33,546 nt of DNA from a virus. Positions 9,637 to 17,105 of this stretch are shown here, one piece after another; the first letter of the stretch is position 1; each line of letters starts with the position of its first letter. The notes below the pieces were generated by a model that saw only the letters and a program-made list of their open reading frames with translations, had not been told where the DNA came from and made no database searches. The translations under genes were made by a program, and so were the position numbers. The stretch is taken from positions 1 through 33,546 of the IMG/VR virus record IMGVR_UViG_3300049893_000788. One strand, written 5' to 3'.

Positions 9637-10737
9637 TTAGTCGAATATATTAACTTGAAAATATCCTTCTAATCCTTTTTCTTTATTCCAAAGATATGCC
9701 TGAGCAGCTTTCATGTGGGAATAACCCATCATTTTATGCCAGTCATCAGTGATACAAATACTAGGAAGGAATCTAGTTTTTATACCACAAAACTCATTCA
9801 GCATTTCCTTATGAAAATGTCCTAAATGAGCTTCTCTGTATTTAGTACGAGCAAACATCTCTGGTTGTTCAGTAGCCATAATTAACGGAAGATTAGCAGT
9901 TTTCTCTTTATCTCCATGTGTAAACATAAGCATATTTACACCATATTCAAAATATTTTCTGTAATCACCTGAGTTATTTACAGAGACATTTTTATTGCCT
10001 TTGAAATATGCAGCTAATACTTCACCTGCATAAAACATTCTCTCCATATCATGGTTACCTGGAACCACAATAACATCTACTTTATAAGTTTTAGAAAGAA
10101 CTTGAATTAAGGCAGTCATTGTAGCCCAATAATGCCTAAATGAAGTTTGCCAATCTACAGAGTCTTCTTGAGGAGTACCACCTGTAGTAGTCTTTCTTTT
10201 TCCTTCAGAATTCATACCATCATTCCCAACAGGAAGTAGTATTCTTTCTACGCCAAATCTCTCAGCTTTTTCTAAGAGATTATATACACATTCTAAGAAC
10301 CTTGTTGAAAGTTCTTCTATATCACCTTTACCAAAATGCAAATCAGGTAAGCTTATTTCTAGACAAACATCACCTGACTCTATTACTTTGTTATTTATTG
10401 TTTGTAAACTTCCTAACAATGATAGTTCATCTAAAAATTTCTTTTTAAACTCTCCCCACTGTTCTTCAAAATTTACATCAAATTGCAATGATTCTCTCCA
10501 AGAACCATCATACACTTGCCACATTTTGCCCCTTACTAAACTACCTTTGTAGCCTTCAGGAGTATTTACTTCTTGTTGAGTTCTATACTCTTTTATTATT
10601 CGAGCTTTTACAAATCTTTGTCTTACTCCAGCTGCTACATTATAATTAACATTAAATGTATCTACTATATCTCGGATTGTACTTTCAGGATTCTTTTCTA
10701 AATAAGCTCTAATTTTACTATTTATGTCTTCAGACAT
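9637..10737 (-). CDS. HTH-metallophosphoesterase fusion, 366 aa
   Basis: Calcineurin-like metallophosphoesterase with an N-terminal DNA-binding-like domain. Residues 5-50 form a helix-turn-helix pattern (STIRDIVDTFNVNYNVAAGVRQRFVKARII). The catalytic domain shows the two-metal motifs in order: D132-x-H134 (PDLHFGKGD), GND 171-173, GNHD 227-230, THGD about 273-276, and GHFH 306-309. These resemble SbcD/Mre11-type nucleases and other DNA-acting phosphoesterases, so a role in DNA processing during packaging, recombination or host-DNA breakdown is plausible but not shown. The length is that of a compact phosphoesterase plus about 100 N-terminal residues. It lies 12 bases downstream of a membrane-protein gene in the lysis group, an unusual place for a nuclease. 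Phosphoesterase fold: high confidence; substrate unknown. Confidence 0.88.
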   Translation of the reverse strand: MSEDINSKIRAYLEKNPESTIRDIVDTFNVNYNVAAGVRQRFVKARIIKEYRTQQEVNTPEGYKGSLVRGKMWQVYDGSWRESLQFDVNFEEQWGEFKKKFLDELSLLGSLQTINNKVIESGDVCLEISLPDLHFGKGDIEELSTRFLECVYNLLEKAERFGVERILLPVGNDGMNSEGKRKTTTGGTPQEDSVDWQTSFRHYWATMTALIQVLSKTYKVDVIVVPGNHDMERMFYAGEVLAAYFKGNKNVSVNNSGDYRKYFEYGVNMLMFTHGDKEKTANLPLIMATEQPEMFARTKYREAHLGHFHKEMLNEFCGIKTRFLPSICITDDWHKMMGYSHMKAAQAYLWNKEKGLEGYFQVNIFD

Positions 10738-10748
10738 GTATTAAGGTT

Positions 10749-11066
10749 TTACATAACCTCTTCATCTGGATTATCTACTCTATTTACATCTGTATAAGTA
10801 GGATAATAACTATCAGTAAAGTCTCTCATTCCGAATCTACTTCTAAATAACTCTACTATGTTCTCTGCTGTTAAAAAACCTAAGCCTAAAAGTACGATTG
10901 TAGCATAGATAATAACATACTCTTTTTGTATAGACATTCCATTAATTAAATGTACAACAAATCCTATATTAAAAAGAACAAATGCTATGAACACAGTAAG
11001 CTTTCTTGCTGATACTTTTCCCTTTCTTTCAAAGGATTGTAGTAACCATACTAAGAAATTATTCAT
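10749..11066 (-). CDS. Small membrane protein, holin candidate, 105 aa
   Basis: Two predicted membrane segments (about residues 24-43, TVFIAFVLFNIGFVVHLING, and 51-68, YVIIYATIVLLGLGFLT), a basic N-terminus (SFERKGKVSARK) and a polar acidic C-terminus of about 35 residues. It overlaps the 3' end of the endolysin gene by 4 bases, so both are translated from one message. Small size, two membrane helices and linkage to a lysozyme suggest a holin or a spanin-like accessory. A second two-helix protein sits upstream of the lysozyme, so which one is the holin cannot be decided by sequence alone. Confidence 0.65.
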   Translation of the reverse strand: MNNFLVWLLQSFERKGKVSARKLTVFIAFVLFNIGFVVHLINGMSIQKEYVIIYATIVLLGLGFLTAENIVELFRSRFGMRDFTDSYYPTYTDVNRVDNPDEEVM

Positions 11067-11512
11067 GGTGTAAAATATAATTTTGATTCAATTTGTCGTC
11101 TTTTAATTAATCCATTAATAACTTTTCCTCCACCTCTAACCCACTTCATAAATTGATTAGCTATTTCAGGATTATCAGGATTTTTATTTATAAGACGTAG
11201 TAAAGTGGATTTTCTAAAGTTTGTTACTCCTACATTATAAGCAAAGCTTGTTAATGCATCAAATTGATTCTGAGATATATGTGGAATAACTAAACTTGTT
11301 ACAGCTTTTTCATAAGTATGAACCATGTTACTTAAAAGTTGCTCTGCCCATTCTTCTGAAATAGGCGCATCATTCATAGTAACCTTAGTACCATTTGTAT
11401 AATATGTAGCTCCATACCCAATAGTAGGAACTCCCGCAGGACAGAGGTAAGGTTTTGCAGAAAAACCTTCAAACTTTTTAATTAAGTCTAAACCTTTTTG
11501 ACTTATTTTCAT
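11063..11512 (-). CDS. Endolysin, GH24 lysozyme, 149 aa
   Basis: T4/P21-type phage lysozyme that cleaves the MurNAc-GlcNAc bond of peptidoglycan to release progeny. The N-terminal active-site block reads KKFEGFSAKPYLCPAGVPTIGYG with E15, C24 and T30 in the E-x8-(D/C)-x5-T triad; Cys in place of Asp is normal in a subset of the family. Conserved Q-F-D-A-L-x-S-F-A-Y-N-V-G follows at about 102-114 and a C-terminal RR-Q motif. Full family length. No signal peptide or SAR anchor, so it needs a holin to leave the cytoplasm, consistent with the flanking membrane proteins. Starts 2 bases after the stop of the upstream membrane-protein gene. Confidence 0.95.
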   Translation of the reverse strand: MKISQKGLDLIKKFEGFSAKPYLCPAGVPTIGYGATYYTNGTKVTMNDAPISEEWAEQLLSNMVHTYEKAVTSLVIPHISQNQFDALTSFAYNVGVTNFRKSTLLRLINKNPDNPEIANQFMKWVRGGGKVINGLIKRRQIESKLYFTP

Positions 11513-11514
11513 GA

Positions 11515-11751
11515 TTACTTATTTCCTTTTAAAAACTTCTTCTTATACCAAGCAGTCAATTTAGTTCTAAGAGGACTACCTATCATAGTATCTAATCCTA
11601 CAATAACTGCAAGTAAATAAGAAAGAGCTTGTAAGAATAATACTACATCACTCATTGCAGGTAAGAAACTTATAATCTTACCTAATATTACAAAACAAAT
11701 TGTTAAACTTGTTCCTTCTATACTGGTCATATCTAAATTTGGGGAATGCAT
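11515..11751 (-). CDS. Small membrane protein, holin candidate, 78 aa
   Basis: Two hydrophobic segments (about 16-31, LTICFVILGKIISFLP; and 37-57, VLFLQALSYLLAVIVGLDTMI) with a basic C-terminal tail (KLTAWYKKKFLKGNK), the charge layout of many class II holins. Located directly upstream of the GH24 endolysin, 2 bases apart. N-terminus (MHSPNLDMTSIEG) is polar; an internal Met at residue 8 is a possible second start, which could give a dual-start holin/antiholin pair, but this is speculation. Function inferred from size, topology and neighbours. Confidence 0.65.
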   Translation of the reverse strand: MHSPNLDMTSIEGTSLTICFVILGKIISFLPAMSDVVLFLQALSYLLAVIVGLDTMIGSPLRTKLTAWYKKKFLKGNK

Positions 11752-11760
11752 ATTTTTATT

Positions 11761-12420
11761 TTAAATGTCTTTTGTTATAATATCATATTTTGAATTACAA
11801 CCGCACTGATCACATAGTTCTAGAGTTTGCTGAATTATATCAGTCATTTCATCTTCTGTAAGACAAGTAGTAAAGTTATAAGGGGGATTAATAGTTCTTA
11901 CTGCTCTAGCTCTTCTACCAGCTCCTCCAGGAGTTTTGTTTAAATAAGTACTTAAACCTGTAAGCATATTAATCACATAAGCTTGGCTATTATTAAGTGG
12001 ATTAGAATCTAATCCATAATAATAGCTAGTAGGACTTGCTGAAAATCCACCTATTGTAGAATACATAGTTTGTATAACAACTAATTCTTCAGCAGTAGGC
12101 AATCTCCAACCATCTCCTATACTAAAAGCATCATTTGTATAATTAGTCCAAGAGTTATTTGTAACAGTCCCACTATCATAAAATAGATCTGTAGGATAAA
12201 CTTCAAATGTTACATTATATTGAGCAGGAATATCATAAACAGTATTATAATATTTCTTAAGAATATTTACTAATGCTAATATGTAACGTACATTTTTATA
12301 TGTAGTAAACCTATTAGGTTTAGTAAACATTTCTTCCTTTAGTCCTTTATAGGCTAAATCAGCTGCACAGCATTGTGCATTATTTATAATAGTTTCAAAC
12401 TCTGTTTTAACCCAAGCCAT
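11761..12420 (-). CDS. Virion-associated protein with Lcl/Fib_succ-like lectin domain, 219 aa
   Basis: Residues about 103-177 (DGWRLPTAEEL, then GGFSASPTSYYYGLD, NNSQAYVINM, and a closing RRARAVRT) match the pattern of the Lcl-C-terminal / DUF1566 / Fibrobacter-paralogous domain, a C-type-lectin-like fold common in surface adhesins of Bacteroidota. The N-terminal 60 residues are helical with a CC pair (AQCCAADLAYKGL) and the C-terminus carries LCDQCGCN. It is separated by 1 base from the neighbouring 217-aa Cys-rich gene, so the two probably act together, for example as a receptor-binding or virion-decoration pair. This fold is also used by diversity-generating retroelement targets, but no reverse transcriptase or template repeat is visible here. 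Domain call moderate; binding target unknown. Confidence 0.7.
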   Translation of the reverse strand: MAWVKTEFETIINNAQCCAADLAYKGLKEEMFTKPNRFTTYKNVRYILALVNILKKYYNTVYDIPAQYNVTFEVYPTDLFYDSGTVTNNSWTNYTNDAFSIGDGWRLPTAEELVVIQTMYSTIGGFSASPTSYYYGLDSNPLNNSQAYVINMLTGLSTYLNKTPGGAGRRARAVRTINPPYNFTTCLTEDEMTDIIQQTLELCDQCGCNSKYDIITKDI

Positions 12421-12421
12421 A

Positions 12422-13075
12422 TTAACAATTTAAACAATTTTGTTCACTACAAATCCATTGAGCTTTAGATAAATGCTTAGCAGCCATATTATTTTTACCA
12501 CAAGCATTTGCATACTCTGCAGCTTTTAAATAACTCTCAGCTTCTAAAGCTTTATTTAATTTTTCATTTTTACAATCTGTACAATCAGACTGAGAAGCTA
12601 AATGAAACAACTTATCTACACAACATGCTGTACTAGTAGTAACTAATAAATAATATTTAGCAGAATAAAGTGTAGTTACTTTAGTACTAGGATTTACATA
12701 ATTTATAGTATATGTAAATGTATATACTCCATCAGGCATATTTTCAGGAGTAGCAGTTGAACTATAAGTAGCTGTATACCCTGTACCTGAGTAATAATAT
12801 AAATAATCTTCTTGTAATCCTGATGTATCAGGAAATTGTGTGCCTCCTAAACTAGGATCATAACTAAAAAGAGTTATAGTAGTATCATCAGGAGTCAATA
12901 CAGTTAATAAAGCTCCTGGTGTAGGAGATACAGTTTGACAATCTGTTATAGCAGGATTAGGTGTTCCCCAACCTGTTACATTAAAACTAGCATTGTATGC
13001 TCCTGTAGTTTCTGTAAAGATTAACTTCTTAGCATCTGTTGATATTTTAGGAAGTATACTTAATTGAAGACCCAT
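12422..13075 (-). CDS. Virion-associated protein with Cys-rich helical tail, 217 aa
   Basis: The N-terminal two thirds are Thr/Ser/Tyr-rich and beta-like, with an Ig-like strand (DGVYTFTYTINY at about 114-125). The C-terminal 65 residues switch to a helical, cysteine-rich segment: ACCVDKL, CTDCKNEK, ANACGKNN, WICSEQNCLNC, giving nine cysteines in CC, CxxC and CxxxxC spacings. This layout suggests metal binding or a disulphide-stapled helical hairpin. It is the first gene after a strong terminator, with a promoter-like site inside that terminator, and sits 1 base before the lectin-like 219-aa gene, which also has Cys pairs. I recall this Cys-tail arrangement in other Bacteroidota phages but cannot name a function. 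Confidence 0.65.
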   Translation of the reverse strand: MGLQLSILPKISTDAKKLIFTETTGAYNASFNVTGWGTPNPAITDCQTVSPTPGALLTVLTPDDTTITLFSYDPSLGGTQFPDTSGLQEDYLYYYSGTGYTATYSSTATPENMPDGVYTFTYTINYVNPSTKVTTLYSAKYYLLVTTSTACCVDKLFHLASQSDCTDCKNEKLNKALEAESYLKAAEYANACGKNNMAAKHLSKAQWICSEQNCLNC

Positions 13076-13108
13076 TTTATTTTTATTTATTAATTTCTTA
13101 TATTTTAA

Positions 13109-13143
13109 AAAAGGGGTAGGCTAAATATAAACCTACCCCTTTT
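13109..13143 (-). terminator. Rho-independent terminator after 521-aa gene
   Basis: Perfect 12-bp inverted repeat AAAAGGGGTAGG / CCTACCCCTTTT around an 11-base loop, followed on the minus strand by a run of T (13107-13112 read as T). It lies 39 bases past the stop of the 521-aa gene. The symmetrical A/T flanks let it work in both directions. Confidence 0.85.
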
Positions 13144-13153
13144 AAACAAACAA
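13122..13153 (-). promoter_or_regulatory. Promoter-like site inside the terminator
   Basis: On the minus strand TTG (13153-13151) is followed after 21 bases by TATATTTA (13129-13122), close to the Bacteroidota -33/-7 consensus TTTG ... TAnnTTTG except for the last base. It would restart transcription for the 217/219-aa pair and the lysis and tail genes after the terminator hairpin it overlaps. Moderate support: the -7 box lies in the hairpin loop and ends in A, not G. Confidence 0.4.
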
Positions 13154-13181
13154 TAATCTAAAGTCAGTAATATATGTTAGA

Positions 13182-14747
13182 TTACATTACAGTTACAGTA
13201 GTTCCTGTCCAGTCATTTAATGCTGTTTGAACACCTGTATTAGTCGCAATTCCTTGATTTGCACCTGCAGGAATCATGATTTTTACAAGTTGAGGCATAG
13301 TAGAAACTGCAACTACAGTAGCTTGATCTTGAGAATAAAATTCAAGAGTTAATGTAGAATAATTTACTGCAGAAGTTGGGAAAATATCACCATTATTCTG
13401 AGTATATACAGGAGTAGCTGTACCAGCACCTACAGTTACACCAGATGCAGCTGCAACAGTACTAGCAATTGTGAAAGTAGTTGCAGAAGGAACTGCTACA
13501 ACTTGTGCAGTAACAGGGTTACCTACAGCAGGTGTAGTTACACCAGCAATAGTTACACTTTGTCCTACTACAAAGTTATGAGCTGCTGCAGTAGTAAATG
13601 TAGCAAATGCTCCAGTAGTTACATAAGCAGAACCTACGCTAATAGTAGCAGCTGCAGTTGCACCTACTGTATTACTAACTGAACCATCTGCAGTAAAAGT
13701 TTCATTAGCTAAAGGCAATGGAACAGTCATACGGTTTAATGCTCCTTCAAATCCTTTGCTAAATGATTCTTCTTCTAATACTAAACGACCATCACCATTT
13801 CCATAACCCATTTCTTGGCTCTTAGTAATAACAGTAGAACCAAATCCACTCATTTGAAGAGTAAATGAAGTACGCTTAAATTTAAAGAAGTCACGACGGA
13901 AAGGTAAAGCTTTACCTGTAAAACGAACTCCCCAAGATGCACCTGTAGTTACAAGACCATGGTCAGCATTAGGAAGAGTTGTATTACTAGGACCTGCATA
14001 AGGTTGATCTAAAATCCATGCAAAAGGAATAGTAGGGTGAGCTCCTTGTACAGTGTACACAGGAACTGTAGTACCAATTGCAGAACCTGTAGCTCCTAAA
14101 CGAACTACTGAACCTGCTGCAACACCTGTAGCAGTATTTGAGTAAACTACTACATTAGAACCATGTGTAACATTTGCAGTAATAGCTCCAATTGTAGCAG
14201 CTGTACCTGAGTTTAACATAGCAGCTGTAATAGAAATACCATCAATAGTATATTTCTTCATTACATTCTTAACAATAGCTTTTGCTAAGTCTTGCTGAGA
14301 AGTAACTAAGTTATTAGGAACTGAAGTTACATTCTTTTTCTTTTGTGTAGACCATACCATATCATCTTGGTTCTCAATTAAAGTTAATTGAAAGTCAAGA
14401 CCTGCAGTAATGTCTAATACATTAGAACCAGAACCAGTATAACCAATATGATAAATTTGCTCTTGACCAAAAGTAAATGCTTTACCACGGTAAGCTGTTA
14501 ATTTATTATAATTGATTTTTGAAGACCAAACTAAGTTGTCTCCATTACGTTGAACAACTTGAATAAAAGGTGAAGTGATGTTACTCATAGAAGAAGCATC
14601 ATATACTACACCTGCACTATTTACAACTACAACCTCCCCATCTGCAATATAACCAGATGCATTAGGATTTGTTACTTGCGTAGCTGCACGACTAATGTTT
14701 TTTCCAACAAAAGTCTCTTGGATATTTTGAACACTTAATACGCTCAT
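13182..14747 (-). CDS. Structural protein with inserted Ig-like repeat domain, 521 aa
   Basis: Ala/Thr/Val-rich beta protein, probably an abundant virion component. Residues 1-165 and 265-350 (SWGVRFTGKALPFRRDFFKFKRTSF, KGFEGALNRMTVPLPL) look like one core domain. Two low-complexity inserts interrupt it: about 180-262 (Thr/Ala/Val-rich) and about 363-450, whose motif NFVVGQSVTIAGVTTP ... SATTFTIAS is the common phage tail repeat 'F-x-V-G-x-x-V-x-I-x-G-V-T ... TF-x-I'. The same motif occurs in the 327-aa gene nearby. Codons in the inserts and core look alike. It is preceded by small-decoration gene products and followed by the strong terminator, so it ends a transcription unit; its place next to the capsid genes suggests a capsid or tail-shaft accessory. 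Exact role unknown. Confidence 0.7.
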   Translation of the reverse strand: MSVLSVQNIQETFVGKNISRAATQVTNPNASGYIADGEVVVVNSAGVVYDASSMSNITSPFIQVVQRNGDNLVWSSKINYNKLTAYRGKAFTFGQEQIYHIGYTGSGSNVLDITAGLDFQLTLIENQDDMVWSTQKKKNVTSVPNNLVTSQQDLAKAIVKNVMKKYTIDGISITAAMLNSGTAATIGAITANVTHGSNVVVYSNTATGVAAGSVVRLGATGSAIGTTVPVYTVQGAHPTIPFAWILDQPYAGPSNTTLPNADHGLVTTGASWGVRFTGKALPFRRDFFKFKRTSFTLQMSGFGSTVITKSQEMGYGNGDGRLVLEEESFSKGFEGALNRMTVPLPLANETFTADGSVSNTVGATAAATISVGSAYVTTGAFATFTTAAAHNFVVGQSVTIAGVTTPAVGNPVTAQVVAVPSATTFTIASTVAAASGVTVGAGTATPVYTQNNGDIFPTSAVNYSTLTLEFYSQDQATVVAVSTMPQLVKIMIPAGANQGIATNTGVQTALNDWTGTTVTVM

Positions 14748-14775
14748 TTTGATTTAAATTTTAAAGGTTAATAAA

Positions 14776-15216
14776 TTAAAGAATTATAAATTTGAAGATT
14801 AATGTCCCACTAAGAGCATTTGTACCATCAAAGTTTCTAAAGGTAATTACAAAACTACCATTACCAGGTACTACTCTTAAAATAAGAGGTAATCCTGCAG
14901 AATTAGTACCACCTGCAATATTAACTAATACTGTACTATTTGCAGTACAATAAGCATCTGTTACAGTATAAGTAACAGAAGTATTAGCAGCTGTGCTTAA
15001 ACTAGCTGTAGTAATAGTACCACTATAAGCATTTATAGTAGCAGCAGTTCCACTACCTGTAACTGCATTAGCTGCAGTAGTTACATCTGACCTATTGTTA
15101 ACCCAATCAATAATAGGATTAACATCAGATGCACGAGCTGGCTGATTATTGCCAGTACCACCTTCAAGCTGAACTAATCTTCTTGAGATGGTTTTTATTT
15201 TTTGAAGTAAAGCCAT
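14776..15216 (-). CDS. Small head-fibre/decoration-type protein, 146 aa
   Basis: Short helical N-terminus (LLQKIKTISRRLVQLEGG) followed by ARASDVNPIIDWVNN, a motif I associate with small virion proteins in which the helix forms a trimeric stem, then a Thr/Ala/Ser-rich beta domain ending GLPLILRVVPGNGSFVITFRNF and ALSGTLIFKFIIL. This is the layout of trimeric head-fibre or decoration proteins. It lies 29 bases upstream of the 521-aa gene, in one operon with the capsid genes. No enzyme motif. Function by pattern only. Confidence 0.65.
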   Translation of the reverse strand: MALLQKIKTISRRLVQLEGGTGNNQPARASDVNPIIDWVNNRSDVTTAANAVTGSGTAATINAYSGTITTASLSTAANTSVTYTVTDAYCTANSTVLVNIAGGTNSAGLPLILRVVPGNGSFVITFRNFDGTNALSGTLIFKFIIL

Positions 15217-15220
15217 TTTT

Positions 15221-16204
15221 TTAAATTTGTTTTACGAGTTTATCTAATTGTTCTAATTGTAATCTTGGGTCGCCAAGAGTCTTCATTGCTAATCCTACAG
15301 CCATTTCTACAATTTTAGTAGCAGCTTTAGAAAGTAACTCACAATTTTGGTTTATATTATATCCTAAACTAGTGCTAGAATATTTTGTACCATATTGAAT
15401 TTTAATAGGTTCTTTAATGCAATCTAAATAATAAGTATTTATTGTACATCCTGTATAACCAATTACTTCAAAATAATGAGTTGTTCTTGCAACAGTAGCT
15501 TGAGCATAAAGTGGTGGAATAGGTAATACTCCAGGAGTAGTTAAACCACTAGTAGTATAATAACTAAATCCTGATCCTGATGCTGTAGCTATTTGAAAAG
15601 TTCCATTATATCCTGGAGTTGTTACTCCTGAAATAGTTACTATTTCACCAGCTACAAAACTATTTACAGCAGTTACATTTACTATATTTCCTGCAGGTTG
15701 ACTAATTCCTGTAATATTTACAGCTACATTAGTAGTTGTATAGTCACTAGTAAGTCTAATAATCTCTTCTTTCCAAGGTTGCTTGAATGGATTATTTACG
15801 ACCTTATTATACTCATCTCTAGTCATAGGAATTACAGGAACTCTTTTAGTTACTGTATTACCACAATCTGTATAAGTAATACTAGCTTCTTCTAACAAAG
15901 CTAATCTATAGTCATACCCATTTGTAAAGAACGTAGGTAAAGGAACTCTTTGACCTGAAGGTTTATTACCCACTAGAAAAGATGGACTACTAACTGTATA
16001 AGATTTAGTTATATCTTTAGTAAAGTCCATCCAATCTTGGGATTTTTCTAAGCCATCTTCTGTTAAAGTTTTTAAGAATTGATAATAAGCATTGTTCAAA
16101 TATATGTCAATCTCTTCTGCAGTTAGCTCAGGAGCATAGTTATTACTCTGCTTGTCTAACCAGTGAAGAAACTGCTCATGCATTTGTTCAATAGTCATTA
16201 TCAT
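15221..16204 (-). CDS. Neck adaptor-type protein with inserted Ig-like domain, 327 aa
   Basis: The N-terminus (TIEQMHEQFLHWLDKQ ... LTAEEIDIYLNNAYYQFLK) and the C-terminus (CELLSKAATKIVEMAVGLAMKTLGD ... LEQLDKLVKQI) are helical pairs like those of head-completion/tail-adaptor proteins, with a middle beta part. Residues about 163-232 are a separable insert: VNSFVAGEIVTISGVTTPGYNGTFQI ... GSGFSYYTTSG, the same phage repeat type found in the 521-aa gene. Without the insert the protein would be about 255 residues, near the size of the other ring/adaptor proteins. It lies 2 bases after the 293-aa gene. Position between MCP and tail genes suits a connector role. Moderate confidence. Confidence 0.65.
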   Translation of the reverse strand: MIMTIEQMHEQFLHWLDKQSNNYAPELTAEEIDIYLNNAYYQFLKTLTEDGLEKSQDWMDFTKDITKSYTVSSPSFLVGNKPSGQRVPLPTFFTNGYDYRLALLEEASITYTDCGNTVTKRVPVIPMTRDEYNKVVNNPFKQPWKEEIIRLTSDYTTTNVAVNITGISQPAGNIVNVTAVNSFVAGEIVTISGVTTPGYNGTFQIATASGSGFSYYTTSGLTTPGVLPIPPLYAQATVARTTHYFEVIGYTGCTINTYYLDCIKEPIKIQYGTKYSSTSLGYNINQNCELLSKAATKIVEMAVGLAMKTLGDPRLQLEQLDKLVKQI

Positions 16205-16205
16205 C

Positions 16206-17087
16206 TTACTTAACAGCTTTTAATTTAGCAAGTAAACCAATCTTTGTATCTTGGAAGTCATCAGATCTTAGCTTGTTAATTACCTCTAATTTAGTAGTGC
16301 CTAGCTCTACTCCACCATTGATAAAAAACTTACCACCTTTTCTAACAACTATATTGTTACTAATGAAATCTTCTAGTAAGATAAAGTCCTTATAATAAGG
16401 ATTTTCAAATGTTTGAAGGAATTCTTCAGGACGTGCTTCAACAATATTTCCTAAAGTCTGGTCAATTAAATCAGGTTTAGTTGTACTATCTACTTTCATT
16501 GCACCTTCGTCAAATACCTTTAAGTAATTTGCTTTATCAGCTAGACTCATTCCACTAAATTTAACATAAGCTTTAGTTTTAAGATTAATCTTTTCAGTAT
16601 CATACTTAGCTTCTTGGTCTACTGAAGTAAGAAGTACATCAGCCATTGCATTAATAGCTAAATCTTCTTTTCCTTTAGCAACTCTATGAGAAGCACTAAG
16701 AATCTTAAACCAAAGTTTATGTTTAACATTATTATCACAATCAAGTGTTAAACCCTCTTTAGGTACTTTAATTGCATTTCTATGTTCAGCCCAAAACTTT
16801 TTATTATACGGTGATAATGAACCTGGTTGTACGAACATCTCTGCTTCAAATGCAATTCTTTCTTCCTCTGATAAACCTGTTATCACAATATCAGAATTAT
16901 CCCTAGCTCTAGCTGGTACTATCCAAATCTGAGAACCAGAGAAGATAGTATTACCATCATGGTTAGGGTTAATGGCGTGAAGCCAAGACTTTCTGCAAGG
17001 CTTCACTGACCATTTACCTGATATTTTAGAAAGAGGACTTTCCACTTTATTGTTTTTTATATTTTCAACTACACTTTTCTCCATCAC
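16206..17087 (-). CDS. Conserved capsid-associated protein, 293 aa
   Basis: Directly downstream of the major capsid gene (19-base gap), no membrane segments. Visible pieces: basic N-terminus (ISGKWSVKPCRKSWLHAINP), a middle with GLSEEERIAFEAEMF and FWAEHRNAIKVPKEGLTLDCDNN, and a helical C-terminal half (MSLADKANYLKVFDEGAMKV; ARPEEFLQTFENPYYKDFILLEDFI). The position and size match the auxiliary capsid protein reported in a related crAss-like virion structure, but I identify it by position only. Not an enzyme by any motif I can see. Confidence 0.55.
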   Translation of the reverse strand: MMEKSVVENIKNNKVESPLSKISGKWSVKPCRKSWLHAINPNHDGNTIFSGSQIWIVPARARDNSDIVITGLSEEERIAFEAEMFVQPGSLSPYNKKFWAEHRNAIKVPKEGLTLDCDNNVKHKLWFKILSASHRVAKGKEDLAINAMADVLLTSVDQEAKYDTEKINLKTKAYVKFSGMSLADKANYLKVFDEGAMKVDSTTKPDLIDQTLGNIVEARPEEFLQTFENPYYKDFILLEDFISNNIVVRKGGKFFINGGVELGTTKLEVINKLRSDDFQDTKIGLLAKLKAVK

Positions 17088-17105
17088 AATTAGAATTTAA
17101 AATTA

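Noticed and set aside
11761-12420. Diversity-generating retroelement target
   Set aside because: The fold is suitable, but there is no reverse transcriptase and no second near-copy (template repeat) in the window, so it is listed only as a lectin-like protein.
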